From Prostheceraeus crozeri (lineage: Eukaryota; Platyhelminthes; Polycladida; Euryleptidae): a stretch of 64,000 nucleotides of DNA. Made by a program: the position numbers and the translations under genes. Where the stretch lies: assembly GCA_907163375.1 (NCBI GenBank), contig CAJQUW010014303.1, positions 434,001 through 498,000 of the forward strand, in the 5' to 3' direction. The notes under the pieces are model-generated. The model had not been told where the DNA came from and ran no database searches. It saw only the letters and a list, made by a program, of their open reading frames with translations. Of the stretch, positions 10,257 through 22,529 are shown piece by piece; the stretch's first letter is position 1; each line of letters starts with the position of its first letter.

Positions 10257-12989
10257 GATTGTCGTTCAGTATTTGTAATTGTGAGCAAAGGTGAGTATTA
10301 GATAACGCATTCATTAACAATGTTATTGTTATGGGAAGCATCGGAAGGCGATCACTACGTCATATCCAACTCACTTTTTTAACGGAGATTTCTTCGCTAA
10401 AAATGTATTCTTCACGTAACTGCATGGAATATTGCAGAAGATTTGAAGGCAAACTCTATTAGCAACGGAGAACAATTTAGTTACATCGTATCCGTGATTC
10501 TTTAATTGTACTAGCAAGTTAGCCTCACATTTACAATGATAAGAAAACTGTTTGCTCACCTTTCAAGGACAACAGATCGACCTTGATAAACAATAAAGTC
10601 AAGAACTAACACAATGCTGCTGATGAAACCAAGTGTCACAACTTAGCATATGGCCTAATGCAATAAACATGAGAGTCGGGGATAAAAAAAGGATTTTCTT
10701 GTGATTTAAGTATCAATTTGATAGTTGACTTCTCAGTCTTCTGATCAATGATATCTCGTTATACTATTGTCAATGAAGCATTTTCCTCAGAAGTCTATCA
10801 TAGTTTCATTCAAAGAGAAATTCCAACAAAACTAAAAGGCTGCACCAGGGAGGGGAAATCGGCCCGGTCATTGTGGATGGGGTCAAAGAAAAGCGCAATC
10901 TGAGATCCTCTCTAAACTGCTTGCCGTGATCCTAGTAAAACGAAGCCGGTCGAACTACGCTGCTGTGATTTTAGTGCGCATCAAAATCTTTCACAAAGGA
11001 ACTTTGAAATTGGCCCACAAACAGGAAGTATATTAGGTCGAGCAGCAACTCAGTATTATTAAATCCCCAATGTGCATGCAGTTTCGATTTCATTGAATGA
11101 ACTCGAGTTGAGACCCAGAGCTAAATGTGATATATGCAAATTGTTATACTTTCGGAGAAATCTGCAGTTATTTGACTGATCATGGTAGCCATACAGAAGG
11201 AAGAATGGTATTTTACAAATCCTCCGTGTCATGAGAACCGGATGTTCATTGAATTAGCAATTCGATGGGTGACTTCTTTAATATGGTCAGCTTTAGAAAT
11301 AAGAGGAATTTCTTAGGCGTGATCATATCACAAACTACTTGCCACTGAAAGAGCAAAATATTATAATCAAAGACAGTGATCATATTTAATTTTAAAATAT
11401 GTAAATGGGTTCAGAATCAGTGGCGTCGCGTGCTCCCAGACCACAGGCCTTCGCTCGGCATTGGAATACTATTTCTTGCCAGACTTTTTTATGTTATAGC
11501 ATTAATTTTCATAAAAGATGAATTTTTAATAACAATTTCCCGAACATTTTTTAATGCCAAGTGAATGTGCACATGAGAGGTTGATTGCTCATGTCGCCTA
11601 ACCGCCTTACTCAAGGAGCTGAGATTACTATATCCCCTCTCTGTCCAAACCACATTTTCTCGAGAAAAAAAGGAGGAAGGGAAACAATTTCTTGCGTTTC
11701 TCACGGCTGGTCAGCCACTCATGTGTTTGGACTGTGATGCATTAAAATGTCTTGTGTATTTCTTATTTCTTTCTCTGTGAGTATATACTTTCAATTGTTG
11801 GCCTACCTTGCTTGACGACTGTCATCTTCTCAGTATATTCTCTGCGGACGAAAGGCGTGATTATGAGCTCATCTACAGTACTAAACATAACGTCACATCA
11901 ATCAGGCAAAACAATTCATGGAATTCTACGGAATCTGGGTGTTCGAGTCAGATGCATTACTCTTCATTCATTAGCGAACTCTCATCATCTGATCACAGTC
12001 TTATCTGAGCGTCAGCCATCTGCTATTGATGACGTATTGGCCTCTCCGACGAGAAACGAAGGACATGAACAATTGGGTTGCGCTTCCCTTTCTAAATTTA
12101 GGTACCGATCCTCGATCAAGAATTGCGCAGAATTTCATTGTAAAAGTTGGAGAAGGCAAAGCATTATGTCTATCGAGAAAGCCAATATTACTGCGGGCGC
12201 GTGCGCTTGCTGCCTCACATGCACACAACTCTCTTTCGCTCCGTCTAAACACACGATTAGCATGTGTGTCTAATCGTTAGAAGAAAACAGCTGTGATTCG
12301 TGCACGCGCAGCAAAACGGTTCACTCTAAGGTTGAGCGTCTGATTTTGAGACGGACAGCTACCAAGAGAAGCTATCGAATTTAAATGAAATATAATGAAT
12401 GATGACACTTTTCTTTTTCATAAATGTTGGTAAATTATTATTTAGGATGCGCCGAAAGCCTCGCAGGTACGGAGAAGACGCCACTGTTCACAATATTTTT
12501 CACATTCAAGAAATGAAACATAAATTTAATGAATTATGAAATCATGCATATGAAAATTGAACTATAAACTTGGAATTTCGACCAACAAGCACAATAAGAT
12601 TTCAACTTTTCCATGAAGACTTGCATTATAATGTGGTTCATGAGCTGCATTTGATTTCCATTCATTTTGATATTCAATAAGTTTTATATTACTTATAGAG
12701 GTACCAAATCGCTAGGGATAATTTTCAAGAAGTTAGCCTATTAAAATTGGTCAAATATTTTTTGCGCAATCCATGCAAATCTTTTGATATAAAATGTTTT
12801 ACTGCACGCTGACATTTTTTGAGTAGACACTTTATCTACTGTATACTTACTCTGTGCCACACAAATTCATGACCTATATTGAAAAGCATCAATAAACAAT
12901 TTATATTCATATCACTATATGCAAGCAGCACAGGGATTTCTACCTATGATCACTGTAGGGAAACACAATCACCACTACATCTTCGAACC
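10257..12989. other. Intergenic stretch; no gene recognised
   Basis: About 2.7 kb. A 173-codon plus-strand frame (11752-12273) overlaps two other long frames in the same place, shows no domain and contains low-complexity Ser/Cys runs, so I do not call it. The stretch around 12000-12320 is somewhat richer in GC and CG dinucleotides than its surroundings. Nothing else is supported. Confidence 0.35.
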
Positions 12990-13203
12990 CCTGCGGAAAG
13001 ATTCTACCATTTCCCTCATCTATTTGTCTCACATATAGGATCCCTTGAACTGCTGAGTGAAGACACACAGAAAGTCAAATTTGCAGATGATGTTGTCATC
13101 TTGCAACCGTATCGCTCAGGTTCGTTGATCAGCAGTGAGTTCCTGAATCTCTGAGATTGAGTACATGGCGAAATGGTGCAACGAGCATGAGCTAAGCCTT
13201 AAC
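12990..13203 (+). pseudogene. LINE reverse transcriptase fragment (active-site region)
   Basis: The plus strand reads QKVKFADDVVILQPYRSGS around 13069-13125, with FADD as the RT catalytic motif. After a break it continues in another frame as EIEYMAKWCNEHELSLNP, ending at about 13206; W..E..L.LN is the usual sequence about 35 residues after the active site in CR1/L2-like LINEs. The fragment stops abruptly where an AACCCTAT end begins at 13201, so a later insertion may have cut it. Confidence 0.6.
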
Positions 13204-14459
13204 CCTATTTTAGCGTCGTATGACCGGGGATGGGCCTCAAAGTGCACCCCTCAAATTTTCCATGTTCCGACGGATAAAACCTGTTATTTTAAAAATGTCT
13301 TTTTTTCTCGTCTTCCGAATGGTGGCACCTATTTTTGCATGATTCGAAGACCTTTATGTCTAGAAATGTAATTTAGAATTTGTGTTTTCAATTTTTTTCA
13401 TTTTTTATGAATCTATGTATATTTTTGACTCTTCAAAACTTGCTCATTGCAACTGAAGTACGAGTATTTCTACAAACTTCTACTCAAGCATACCTATGTG
13501 GTGTTGTAAGTATAATATTCTACGTTAATTTTAGTACTCTAAATGACAATTTGAAATTTGAGCGTCAAAAAATGTCTCTTTATGCACAATGTATACACGT
13601 ATATGCGCTCATTTTGAGAGATAAGATGAATGTGTATGTTAACAATCTTGAATTGCACTTGCATGAATGTTATGCAATTATGATACAGAAACATTATACG
13701 AACAAGCAATGATATTCTAAAGGAAAACCATCAATTTTCTAAAAAGTACTTTTAAAAAAATGACCTTTAATACTGACCTTGCAGCAAGTCAATTTTCCCA
13801 AATTTTTTCTGAAACTTCAACTTTTGAATGTAGTTGGAAAGAGACAATATTGAATGATGGCGGTTTTATTTTCTTCATGTTATTTCTTACAATTAATTTC
13901 AGTTAACATCCGTTAACTATCTTCAGGCAAAAAAGAAAGGAAATACGGTCTAGTATAAAATTCACACCGACGTCTATGTCATAATAACATAATACTGAAT
14001 ACAAAAGGGGAAGGGCTATGGAACAGGTAGAATTAACCTAGTCAGGTCATCATTAAGATGCTATTGGTACTATGTAACCCAATACTACCTGTTCCATAGC
14101 CCTTCCCCTTTTGTATTCAGTATTATGTTATTATGACATAGACGTCGGTGTGAATTTTATGCTAGACCATATTTCCTTTCTTTTTTGCCTGAAGATAGTT
14201 AACGGATGTTAACTGAAATTAATTGTAAGAAATAACATGAAGAAAATAAAACCGCCATCATTCAATATTGGCTCTTTCCAACTACATTCAAAATATGAAA
14301 AATAGCCAAAACAATCTATTCAAAACTTGAAACTTCAGCATACATACAAACAAAAAGTTACAAAAAGTGAAACTTTCATATGACTTACTTTAGGAGATAT
14401 AAAAAGAAGTTAATAAGGTGGAAACTGTGTGCCCCCCCCCCCCCGGCACTGATAGGGTT
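13201..14459. mobile_element. Possible non-autonomous element cut into the LINE fragment
   Basis: AACCCTAT at 13201-13208 and its inverse ATAGGGTT at 14452-14459 could be the ends of a 1,259-bp insert starting just where the LINE fragment stops. The right end has a run of 13 C residues (14432-14444) followed by GGCACTGATAGGG. No target duplication is visible. It contains the large palindrome at 13822-14293. No coding region is recognised. Confidence 0.3.
13822..14293. repeat. 472-bp near-perfect palindrome (foldback element)
   Basis: Two arms of 209 bp (13822-14030 and 14085-14293) are inverted copies, with only a few differences seen by eye, around a 54-bp centre. The arms begin TTTTGAATGTAGTTGG and meet the centre at GGAACAGGTAG. 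Such arms can form a long hairpin or cruciform and are typical of foldback transposons or recent inverted duplications. No target duplication is clear. Confidence 0.95.
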
Positions 14460-15495
14460 GATCACGACAAAACACAATCAACTGCTATCTGAAAGTAGAC
14501 AACTCATGATAGAATTGCTGTCCTTAAAACGTCTCCTGTTATAGTGATTAAGATGGATTCTCATGTCAATAACGTAGCTGTAGAAAGCAGAGTTTCATAG
14601 CCAGAGCCGGAGCCTTAGCCGACAGGAAATTCCACGGCTCCAGCTCCGGCTCTTTGTATTGAATCTTTATATCCCTTTGTATTTAAATTCAGTCACTTTG
14701 CGAAAAAAGTGACATTTAACAGTGTATCTGAAGCGAATGAAAGTGTGTCATCGCTGCAGGTAATCGTTGTAGACCTCCGAAAATCTGCTGTCCTTCATCT
14801 TCTCTCAATATTTAATCTACAGCGAATCATTTATCAGGACTTCAAAGGAGTTCGCCGACTTACTTAAGAATGTGCTTCAGCCAAAAACAACTCACATACA
14901 TTCTCACCTCAAGATTAAAGTACATGTAGGTACTTGTTATTAAGGCACATTATTGGTTATTGTTTATTCTTACCTTACAAATGCATACCTATTTTTTGAA
15001 AGTTTCTTATTTTCAATAAAATACCAAGAAGAAGAAGCATCAAAATAATTCTGAAGAAGTGATTGATATAAAAACAATTTCGGTTCAATTTGGAAATTTT
15101 CAATTGATTGATGAATGTTAAAGACTTGACAGGTGAGTGGGTGAATCATCTCGTGCGACTGGCAGCACGAGTTTCTGCTTCTGAAATTGTTGATGTAAGA
15201 AGCACACAGCTTTATATCCATAAGGTTGTAACATTGCAAATGTAGTGCAGCCAGTTCCCATTAGTACTAAGCTTGACATTTCCATTAGGTTGCTATGACT
15301 TCTTCATAGCACTCCAAATTCTTTGACATCTCACGCACTCAGCTGATCTTCGTGCTTGTAATAGGGACTTGTGTGCTATTATACATGCTATGTAACAAAG
15401 TTATTGTGTTGCGTAGATGCGATTCTTATTTGGTAAGAAATGCCCTACTGATAAGAATTGGAGATCGAATTATGTGAATTAGAGAAAGAGGCAAA
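14460..15495. other. Intergenic stretch
   Basis: No gene recognised. A small GC-rich inverted motif built on CCGGAGC/GCTCCGG lies at about 14600-14655. The 89-codon minus-strand frame at 14970-15239 has no motif and is not called. Confidence 0.4.
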
Positions 15496-15655
15496 CTTGG
15501 TTTCAGTTACGCGATCAGTTTTGAATCTCTTTTTGAAATAGAAGTGAATGAAGCCACAATAAATAATATGTCAGAGATGACCGTAGGCGTGCATGTGATA
15601 AAACGCGTGAGCGATGACATTGAGAGAACAATGAAATTCCTTCTACAAATACAAG
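15496..15655 (+). repeat. Direct repeat, left copy, about 160 bp
   Basis: Starts CTTGGTTTCAGTTACGCGAT and ends CCTTCTACAAA. It is repeated almost base for base at 15997-16153. The two copies look like an old tandem duplication, later separated by the SINE at 15662-15975. Confidence 0.9.
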
Positions 15656-15661
15656 GAACTT

Positions 15662-15975
15662 TGAATATCGAAAGAGAATGACAGCTATTAAGTCAATACA
15701 AGACACCAACACCCTTGATTCCCCGACCGCACTCGCCTGACCTAGGAATCGAACCGAAGTCCGCGGTGGAGACGAGCTCGCACCTTCTTTACTAGGCCAC
15801 GGTGACGGTTCAAAAGGAATGCGAGTGAAGGCAGAAGTCATCTCTAAGTGATATCGACAGCATATTGTCCTATTATTATTGACAGAGCGCTAACAGCGTT
15901 CATATTGTAGCGAGACAGCACATCAGCATGTCATACGACTACGTCACAGTGTAGATCGACAACATTGTTGTCAAT
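15662..15975 (-). mobile_element. tRNA-derived SINE with long 5' leader, copy 1
   Basis: The 13-mer ATACAAGGAACTT at 15649-15661 and 15976-15988 is a perfect target duplication around a 314-bp insert. On the minus strand the insert carries a Pol III box A-like sequence GTGGCCTAGTAAAGAAGG (15800-15783) and box B-like GGTTCGATTCC (15755-15745), properly spaced and ordered as in a tRNA. Box A begins about 175 nt from the 5' end, unlike ordinary SINEs where the tRNA head is first. The leader begins with a palindromic GACAACAATGTTGTC. About 83 nt follow box B and end AGAGAATGxx...CATTCA-like, with no poly-A. Copies 2 and 3 are at 26340-26631 and 26650-26727. Confidence 0.85.
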
Positions 15976-15996
15976 ATACAAGGAACTTGTTTCATC

Positions 15997-16153
15997 TTGG
16001 TTTCAGTTACGCGATCAGTTTTTGAATCTCTTTTTGAAATAGAAGTGAATGAAGCCACAATAAATAATATGTCAGAGATGACCGTATGCGTGCATGTGAT
16101 AAAACGCGTGAGCGATGACCTTGAGAGAACAATGAAATTCCTTCTACAAACTC
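15997..16153 (+). repeat. Direct repeat, right copy
   Basis: Matches 15496-15655 with a handful of differences. It diverges after TTCTACAAA into CTCCAAACCTGC. Confidence 0.9.
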
Positions 16154-17214
16154 CAAACCTGCTATGAACCTAGTTTCATAATAAATTTATCACAATAGTG
16201 TAGAGGTCATAATCAGCGTCACCCTGCATGCCCTTTCTTTCCTCGCTCACTATTTCATATAGGTCGCATGTCTGAGATTTTGCGAATTCGAGGCGAAATT
16301 GGAGAATGTCATCATTTCATTGCAAAAAATAAACCTTTGCAATAGATTTTTTTAGATTTAGTCAGTTTTTGAAAGGAGGCTACAATAAAGGCTTCACTAT
16401 TCCTTCCCCCAGATATCTGCATTAAAAGAAAATCTGCGTCTTTTGAATTTTCGATTTATAGAAAAGTGCACACACAGATTTGAATCTTCACGCAAAACCC
16501 TGTCATCCGTCATCGGTTTTTAATGGCACACTGCGCTCCGGAAAATTATTTGGATGTACATTGACTTTGAGAGCCATTGGGGTAGACAACAGGGGTGATC
16601 TACTCAATGCACGGGTGATGTTGATCACGTGCCCCCAGGCATTCTGAATGAAGTCATGCATGCAGGTCTAAGTACATATTGTAGAGCTATGTGAGCGATA
16701 TAGATCCACTCACACACAATTATTTTAAAATCAGATTTGGGTTTCCAGAATTTCTTAGTCTTAGATCTGGATTTTCAATGGAATATAATTCACTTAAATC
16801 TTCGTAAATGCTGTTTTCATACACTATAAAAGGTAATAGCTTATGAACGATAGACTCTCGGCACCATTTAGCTACATGGCATCCTGATATAATGGAAAGT
16901 AGGAACAAGCCTACGGCAAGATAATCTCTTGATAAATCAAAGAGGCTGTGTTCTACGGGTCTTTGACAGGCACAGTAACAATGCGTCAAACGAAGTATGC
17001 GTTCCTGTGACATTGAATAGACAAATCGTTGCAAAATCAGCTCTCCTCATCAGAAAATAGGGGAAAAATATTTAATCAGAATTGTCTCAATTAACTGGCT
17101 TCAAATATCGGTAAAGTAGCACACAAGTGGCTAAGGAATTGATCAATGTAATAAGAACGTATTGTACACTTCTTCAGAAGATGAAATTTTTATGCGAACG
17201 CATACACCATTAAT
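16154..17214. other. Intergenic stretch
   Basis: Nothing firmly recognised. A minus-strand frame of 104 codons (16720-17034, starts MQRFVYSMSQERILRL) has no recognisable motif; it could be chance or an unrecognised exon. Confidence 0.35.
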
Positions 17215-17430
17215 CTTAGAAAACCATAGAAAATCTCATTTTTGCCAAAAACGTCAATCTGCGACCCACTGGATTAACTGTGTTATTTTTCTGTTGTGCC
17301 TGACAATAGGAGGAGCTGCGTGGAACTCGGAAGACGCGCAGATTGGTAGTAGGCATGGGGACCACATCAGGGGGACCACTTCGCTCCCTGGAGAGACTCT
17401 CCCTGCCTGCGGACTAAATCTGCTGATGAC
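17215..17430 (+). repeat. Dispersed repeat D1, copy 1
   Basis: Shares an ordered series of blocks with 31035-31262 and, inverted, with 63905-64000: ATAGAAAATnTCATTTT, CAATCTGCG, GACGCGC, and CTGC(A/C)G...CTGCCGG. By eye the divergence is substantial, so these are old copies of one family. No coding region and no clear inverted ends. Copy 2 abuts the 355-bp satellite. Confidence 0.65.
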
Positions 17431-17489
17431 CGACCTAACATGCCATTTTGTTATGGACGATCTCTCGCGAAGGGTCAAGTGATTAGCTA

Positions 17490-20300
17490 TTTTACTATAA
17501 CAATAAACATTCAACAAATTACAAGCTTGAAGTGTGGAAGATTAATCCTCAATCCCGACAAAATAACTTTATTTGAAGTCAAGAAGGTATGAAATTACAG
17601 CGAGATACAAAGGAGAGATAAAAAAATCACAAGTTGAAAACTTCATCCAGCCCTGCAGTCTTCGGCAATGTGCCAAGGATGGATATGGCATTTCCCCTCT
17701 GAACGGCGATGCTTAGTCTTTGGAAGAGGAAGGTTGTTGATCGCTCTTCTCCGGTCTTCTCCTCTATACGAGCGCCGATTTGTCTCGCAAATTTGATTGC
17801 AGATGGACCCCATGCTCCCATCGCTTCTATGCAGAAGGGGATGACATTATATGTATATGTTAAGTCTGCATATTTAGACAACTTGCGGTCTTCTGCTTCA
17901 GATGCAGTTTTGCCTGCAACATGTGACGATGAAGCGATATAGCTCGGTGACATGGTATCTCGGCAAGTGAAGTCCCAGACGGCTGATCGTCCGCTTTTCC
18001 ATGGTATCATGGTAAGTCCATCGGGACGCTTACCATCTTGCCTGAAAATTCCTGGAGGTTCTAAGATGGCAGGAACTCCACTTGATACCAATGCCCGTCG
18101 AATAAGGTCATTGGCCTCTTGGTGGCGCGCATTTCTTCCGGCGCTCTTCTTACATCGGAGGCCATGTAATCCACACTGATCCACAGTTTCTCCACAGACA
18201 CAGACATGTTGTTGACAAAGAGGGAGACCTAAACGTAATGCACATGCGATCCGCAATTGACTGTTATTCAACTTCAGGCACAGTGATGGTATTGGGCATG
18301 CGTTCAACCATGCTCCTGCATACTTGGAAGAGACAGCAAGAATCCGCGCTTTCAATGCTGCTGATACTATCGAACCCGCCAACTGATCGAATGCTGACTT
18401 TAGAATCGGCTTATCCCATGCACGTTGACTGCTTGGATTGAGTGGGAGCTCGGCATTTGTGATTGCTCTCCAGTCTTTAACTGGCTTGCTTAGTGACATA
18501 ACGAAATAATCGGCCGGCAAACTGCATTGTGACAAAAGTGAGGAACAGAGATCAATAGTACTGTGAGCTGAAGACAGATAAGTCGGTAGAGATAGCTGTA
18601 CAGCGCTTCTAACACCAATTCCTCCTTTTGAGATTGATAGTGTGGCTTGATTCCATGCTGTTTCATTGAGTTGGCAATTAAGGATATTATTGAGTGTCTC
18701 ACGAATAGCCGCATCATATTCCTTTAAAATGCTTTAAAATGCCATGGAAATAGAAACAAGGTGCAGTACGCAAAATGTACGTCAATTTAGGGATTGAAAA
18801 ACAGTTTCTCAGTAGAAAAAGACCATCATGCGCATCCAAACTTTGTAATGTGGAACTGAGTCGAAGGAAGTCGTTAAACTTACGCTGTAGCGCAGGTCTG
18901 ATTGCAGCCATACCAATAGGTGATCCCAAAAGAACAGCATCTTTCGCTTCGATTACCTTCATTCCAGTTTCGGAAATAATGTGTGAAATATTTGGAATAC
19001 CTGTTGCCGAATTCAAATTTCTCACAATCAGCTCACATTTTTGGTGATTCACAGTCAAGCCAATTTCTCTTGCTTGTTCTGATATCATTTGGAAATCATC
19101 GAAGACATCGGTGATATTACCGGCTATCGTGCCATCATCCAAATACCATAAATTTAATTCTGAACGAATATTTTTGGTAATGTCTTTAATTGCGAGACAA
19201 AATAGAAGAGGACCGAGTGGGTCGCCCTGCTGAATTCCCTCTGAAGATTGAATTATGTGATCACAATACCAAAGGTTAGATTCTTTCAAATATGTCTTAC
19301 GAACAAAAGGATAAATCTCAGGCAGATTTTCAATCACTTCTTTTAAAATCACATCACGCTTGACTGAATTGAAAGCATTTTTAAAGTCAATCTTCAGAAA
19401 TACTTTGTTTTCGGTCATTTCGTCAGCATATCTTTGAGCTGCGTGGACTGCTGCTTCAGCTCCCAAGGAAGTACCAAATCCCAACTACTGAGGCCGTAGC
19501 AGTTTTCCCATCTTCTCCATTACTGATGAGCTACACAGTTTCCCTACCAAACGACGGAGAGTAAATCCGACTGCGATTGGTCGAATTCCACCGGAGGATT
19601 TGCTCAATGCACATAAGTTAGCTCCAAAGAAGATAGGACAGATCTCTTCAGGTATCTTTCCACTCAATAGCATGTTGCAAAAGCGAGAAAGAGCATCAAA
19701 AAGTTTTGTGCGATGTTCTCCGAGCCACTTAGCCATTAATTCTTTTAGGTGCTGTGGTCTCAAACCATCGGGGCCAGCAGCTGAACCATTAGAGAAGCTC
19801 ATGATTGCTTTCATAACTGATTCCGGGTAAACTTGCAGTGGAGAGGATTCTAATGTTCGATCTTCTGATGGCATGTCACGGAATGCAGAAGCTACAGGAT
19901 GCAGCTCACGGAGTTTTTTAACAGTGTCTTCGTTATTGCATGCCAGGCACTCATTGAATGAAGCTATTCTGACTGCGCCTTTAACGTCATTCTCCGAAAT
20001 TTTTTCTAAAACTAGGACCGATAACTTCTTGTGAGGTTTTTTCTTTACCTTTGAGTTGTTGCGAAGTTCGTGTGCATTTTTCTTCATTCGCTCAAAAATC
20101 TGGTCGGCACTAATTGATTCGTTGAATTCAGAAATCTTTCGATTTACAACAGTGGCAAGGGAAGGCGAATTTTTACCAGCTCTCTTTGGTTGTAGCAAAC
20201 ACAAGCGTGAAAAGCTCAATAATTTTGACCATGTTATCAGGTTATTGGAATCTACTACTTCATTTAATGTGTCTGTAAGTAATTTTGCTAGTGATTTGCT
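17490..20300 (-). mobile_element. 5'-truncated LINE with restriction-like endonuclease (R2-superclade type)
   Basis: The 12-mer AGTGATTAGCTA at 17478-17489 recurs at 20301-20312 and brackets a 2.8-kb minus-strand insert. It codes for most of one LINE protein (RT, zinc knuckle, C-terminal PD-(D/E)XK endonuclease), then about 137 nt of 3' UTR with AATAAA complementary to about 17564-17569 and no long poly-A tail. The 5' part is missing. The protein type is one seen in many invertebrate genomes and usually annotated as R2-like; I cannot place the exact clade. The near-intact frame and perfect target duplication indicate a young insertion. Confidence 0.75.
17627..20300 (-). pseudogene. Reverse transcriptase plus restriction-like endonuclease ORF, nearly intact
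   Basis: Reading down the minus strand: an N-terminal region with LLSFSRLCLLQPKRAGK near 20190-20230; RT block LRPQ/LGFGTSLGAEAAVHAA at about 19440-19500; motif A KIDFKNAFN (about 19394); motif B GIQQGDPLGPLLF (about 19235); catalytic YLDDG (about 19145); then CVCGETVDQCGLHGLRC, a zinc-knuckle-like motif (about 18202); and the endonuclease with RPDG (about 18028) and WDFT (about 17977), then AEDRKLSKYA. Stop at 17627-17629. Two defects only: a TAG at 19485-19487, where the family has Gln (LRPQQLG), fitting CAG to TAG; and a tandem 10-bp duplication of CTTTAAAATG (plus strand 18722-18741) that shifts the frame. The rest, about 880 codons, is open. Confidence 0.85.
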
Positions 20301-20312
20301 AGTGATTAGCTA

Positions 20313-22380
20313 GTTTTATTAGCAGTATATCTTTCCATGTCCCACATTTTTAGAAGAAAGGAAAAAGTTTCTGCATAAAATGCTGTCATATTTTCTTCCA
20401 AGGATCTTTACCTGTGATTAAGTGAAAGATGATTCTGTGCAATGAGGCAACTGTGTGTATGCAAAACTCGAAGTTTGAATACTGAAACACATGATTATAG
20501 GGAGTCACAGGAAATTCTGCAATGAGCAAGTTGAGTGAGTGGCTATACCGACCTTGTTTTGATGCAGCGAGTCGGTGCTACTATTGCAAATTGAAAATTA
20601 TGCTGAAACTATCCGGGTATATTTATTTAGAAATATTTTTCTAGTTTCATGATATGTGAAAGCTGTTACAATACATATTCATTAGAAAATCATGCAATTC
20701 CTCTTCTTGCCAATTATTCCTACTAAATGCTGGATAATTACACCATCTCAATCACTCGTTTTGTTTTGTTGTCAGCGTGGCGTAGATGGTGTCAGCAAGC
20801 ATTAAAGTATGCTATAATTATGATGCCGCATTTATGCAACGAAATTCAAGGTCATACAAAATTTTGTTTTGTAACTTGAAAGTCACGTGTTGCACAATGT
20901 GTTTTATTTTGATTATTTTCTAATAATCTGTAAAAATAAATGACTTCTGTCATTCATTTATCTTGACATCTTCGATGTGTTGTGCATTTGATTTTCTGTG
21001 ACCAATGTCTGCAGCAATAATGTAGTCACGATTTTTCGAAGAAAACTGGGGCAGGTTCTTCAATAAATAATCAAAAGTCACAATTTTCACAATTCAAGGC
21101 ACCGGGTATTTGTAACGAAATTGCACAGATTCTAAGTACATCAGTTCAATTTCAATTTCAATTTCGAAACTTTCTCTTGCTCTTTGATGATAGGAATGGA
21201 TTAAATTGTGTTATCCAGAAATATCGAAGTGACGAATTGGGATTCAGGCTGACTACAACCTAACCCAATCCGCCCAGCTCCATCCCAGCCATGCACACTT
21301 CGAAACACTGATACAGCAATAGATGCAAGCATACAGGGATAGATCATGAGATCTCTGAGACATATGATCGACCTAATAAGTCGAACAAACCCTATAAGCT
21401 CTATTCGACTGGTTGTAGTGTACTTTTGACTGCCTAAAAGTGGTAAAAAGTCTATGAAATCTGATATCACATAGATTTGTTGAAATTTCAGTGGTGATTA
21501 ACAACAAAAGACTTGTTTGAAGTTGTTTCCTTCAACTCTTTTTTGGAGCTGCACATATTGTAATCATAAAAAACATAAATCTACAGAGTAGAAGCATGTT
21601 AGACATCGTCCCCGTAATTTGAAATTTGGATGCGCCCTGCATCGTAAATCATGAGGTTAACTTTACCTGCAAAAAAATCGACCAGTCAAAAGTCACTGAA
21701 AAAATGTGAAATGCATGAAAATATCGGCGAAAACTGATATTCAACAATGCTAATTTTTTTCATCTTCTTTCTAGACCTAATTGGCACCTATTTTTGCTCC
21801 TATTAGGGATACGCCATTGGTTCAAATGTCTCACCTAACCTGTCAATATCAGCCAAAGACTATTTTTCGCCCCTATGTGTTTCGCCTTTTGGCACATTAC
21901 GATTTACAGTGTGTTTGTTATTAATTTCTGATCACATAAGTCCTTTAAGGCTTCATGTTCGTTCAGCAGGAGAAATCACTAAAATTGTCAGATCTTGAAC
22001 AAATAACAAATATGAACTATTTCTGACATTGCTGATTAAGCTTCCTTAACTTGGATACAATCTCTGCATTTTCAGAATCATACTGCGGGCGTTCAAATAT
22101 TTATTTACATGCTCTTTACCATATACGCACATATGATCTTCATGAACATAACATGATTGTGATGTGAATTACTTAGTAGAAAATTAAAGCTTTTTCGGCC
22201 GATTTGGCTAAAATCAAATTTGATGAATCTTGGGATATTCAAATTTCGCCGTGTAGGCTTTTGCAAGATTAAAAGTTTATTATAATGAATGCTGGACATT
22301 GATTAATGGATTTCAGTATTACTTGATGTGCATGAATTTTGAAATCAAGAGATAAAAATTAGTTGTACAATGTGGGATTA
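20313..22380. other. Intergenic stretch
   Basis: No gene, RNA or repeat arm recognised in 2.1 kb. Short frames on both strands lack motifs. Confidence 0.4.
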
Positions 22381-22529
22381 CCTGGGGGCAATTCTTCGGT
22401 TTATGATCAGTAACAAGCGACCAGTGATTTATGACAAGTTGATTTTGACAAGTGACCATGATTTCAATCCTTCGGTTTGATCAGCAACCACTTGTCAAGG
22501 TATGACAAGTCAATCCTGTTGTAGACCAC

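Noticed and set aside
11752-12273. 173-codon open frame
   Set aside because: Overlaps other long frames on both strands, no domain, odd composition. Likely chance in a locally GC-richer patch.
15496-16153. Solo element with terminal direct repeats
   Set aside because: The two 160-bp repeats are better explained as a tandem duplication later interrupted by a SINE that has its own 13-bp duplication.
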